Positions 14,746-15,112 of a stretch of DNA of 15,112 nt are shown piece after piece. Position 1 is the stretch's first letter, and every line of letters begins with the position of its first letter. The notes beneath the pieces were generated by a model that saw only the letters and a program-made list of their open reading frames with translations, was not told the DNA's origin and searched no databases. A program made the position numbers and the translations under genes. Origin of the DNA: Candidatus Phascolarctobacterium caballi (GTDB lineage Bacteria > Bacillota > Negativicutes > Acidaminococcales > Acidaminococcaceae); the NCBI GenBank assembly GCA_018065225.1, contig JAGHTS010000183.1, positions 1 to 15,112 on the forward strand. The letters are read 5' to 3'.

Positions 14746-15112
14746 TTACAAACTAACCAGCCAAGTCAAAAAATCCGGTCTGCCCAAAAGGTCAAAAAGC
14801 ACTGCCCCGCCCAAGATAAAGGGAGCAAGCCGCAATTCCACCTTGATATTTTTGTGCCACAGGCACAAAAGTGTTGCTATCAGACCCATAGCAAAAGTCC
14901 ACAAAATAAAGAAATCCAAATAAAACCAAGAACCTAAATGACACCCGACCACAGTCATCAGCAAAACATCACCCTGACCATAGCCCTCATAACCATAAAA
15001 ACGATAAACCATAAAATAGATTATCAAGTTAAGCATTAACGCCAAAGACCCGCCCCACAAAAGGGGGGCAAGTCCCTGCCGCCAATAACTTAAAACACAG
15101 ACGGGAATTGCC
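14746..15112 (-). CDS. Prepilin peptidase (A24 family), C-terminal part, cut by the window edge
   Basis: The frame is open to the right edge, so the gene starts outside; 121 residues plus the stop are visible. It is a polytopic inner-membrane aspartyl protease of the type that cleaves leader peptides of type IV pilins or pseudopilins. The key motif is GYGQGDVLLM, the family's GxGD with the second catalytic Asp; the first Asp would lie upstream outside the window. The residue after GDV is usually Lys (GDVKL) and is Leu here. Hydrophobic segments flank the motif, and the chain ends FLTWLVSL. Its stop is 24 bases before the autotransporter ATG with no terminator between, so both genes probably share a transcript. 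No pilin genes are visible. Confidence 0.75.
   Translation of the reverse strand, partial: AIPVCVLSYWRQGLAPLLWGGSLALMLNLIIYFMVYRFYGYEGYGQGDVLLMTVVGCHLGSWFYLDFFILWTFAMGLIATLLCLWHKNIKVELRLAPFILGGAVLFDLLGRPDFLTWLVSL

Overview
All recognisable genes in this window lie on the minus strand. The organism is most likely a diderm Firmicute of the class Negativicutes. Two observations point there together: a type V autotransporter with a C-terminal outer-membrane beta-barrel requires an outer membrane, while the small DUF896 (YnzC-type) domain is characteristic of Firmicutes. The DNA is moderately AT-rich, genes are tightly packed, and Shine-Dalgarno (SD) sequences are strong and GGAGG-like. This placement is an inference; there is no rRNA in the window.

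In the direction of transcription (right to left) there are four units. (1) 15112-9592: the 3' part of a prepilin peptidase gene, then only 24 bases later a 1,697-residue autotransporter, closed by a perfect 16-bp hairpin terminator. (2) 9519-7949: a Na+/proline symporter (putP) with its own extended -10 promoter and terminator. (3) 7971-5561: glucose-6-phosphate isomerase (pgi) and, 4 bases after it, a gene that fuses a DUF896 domain in frame to a phosphoglycolate-phosphatase-like HAD enzyme. The pgi promoter is superimposed on the putP terminator. A long hairpin ends this unit. (4) 5478-400: a four-gene ABC importer operon: lipoprotein binding protein, ATPase, fused double permease, second ATPase. 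A strong hairpin with a U-run sits between the binding-protein gene and the rest, which would make the binding protein more abundant than the membrane complex. A 16-bp perfect palindrome overlaps the promoter. The left 400 bases are AT-rich and non-coding; the first three bases read as an ATG on the minus strand with a good SD and a TATAAT upstream, so another minus-strand gene probably begins exactly at the left edge.

The ABC importer belongs to the Fe(III)/2-aminoethylphosphonate/hexose-phosphate group (FbpABC, PhnSTUV, AfuABC relatives); the substrate cannot be fixed from sequence. It is unusual in having two ATPase genes, one with a changed signature motif (LSGGG). The points most worth a second look are the DUF896-HAD fusion with a retained internal ribosome site, the two-ATPase importer, the palindromic operator, the autotransporter with a DUF6273-like N-terminal domain, and the apparently leaderless pgi promoter. 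I saw no CRISPR array, insertion sequence, tRNA or rRNA, and no clear new defence or mobile system.
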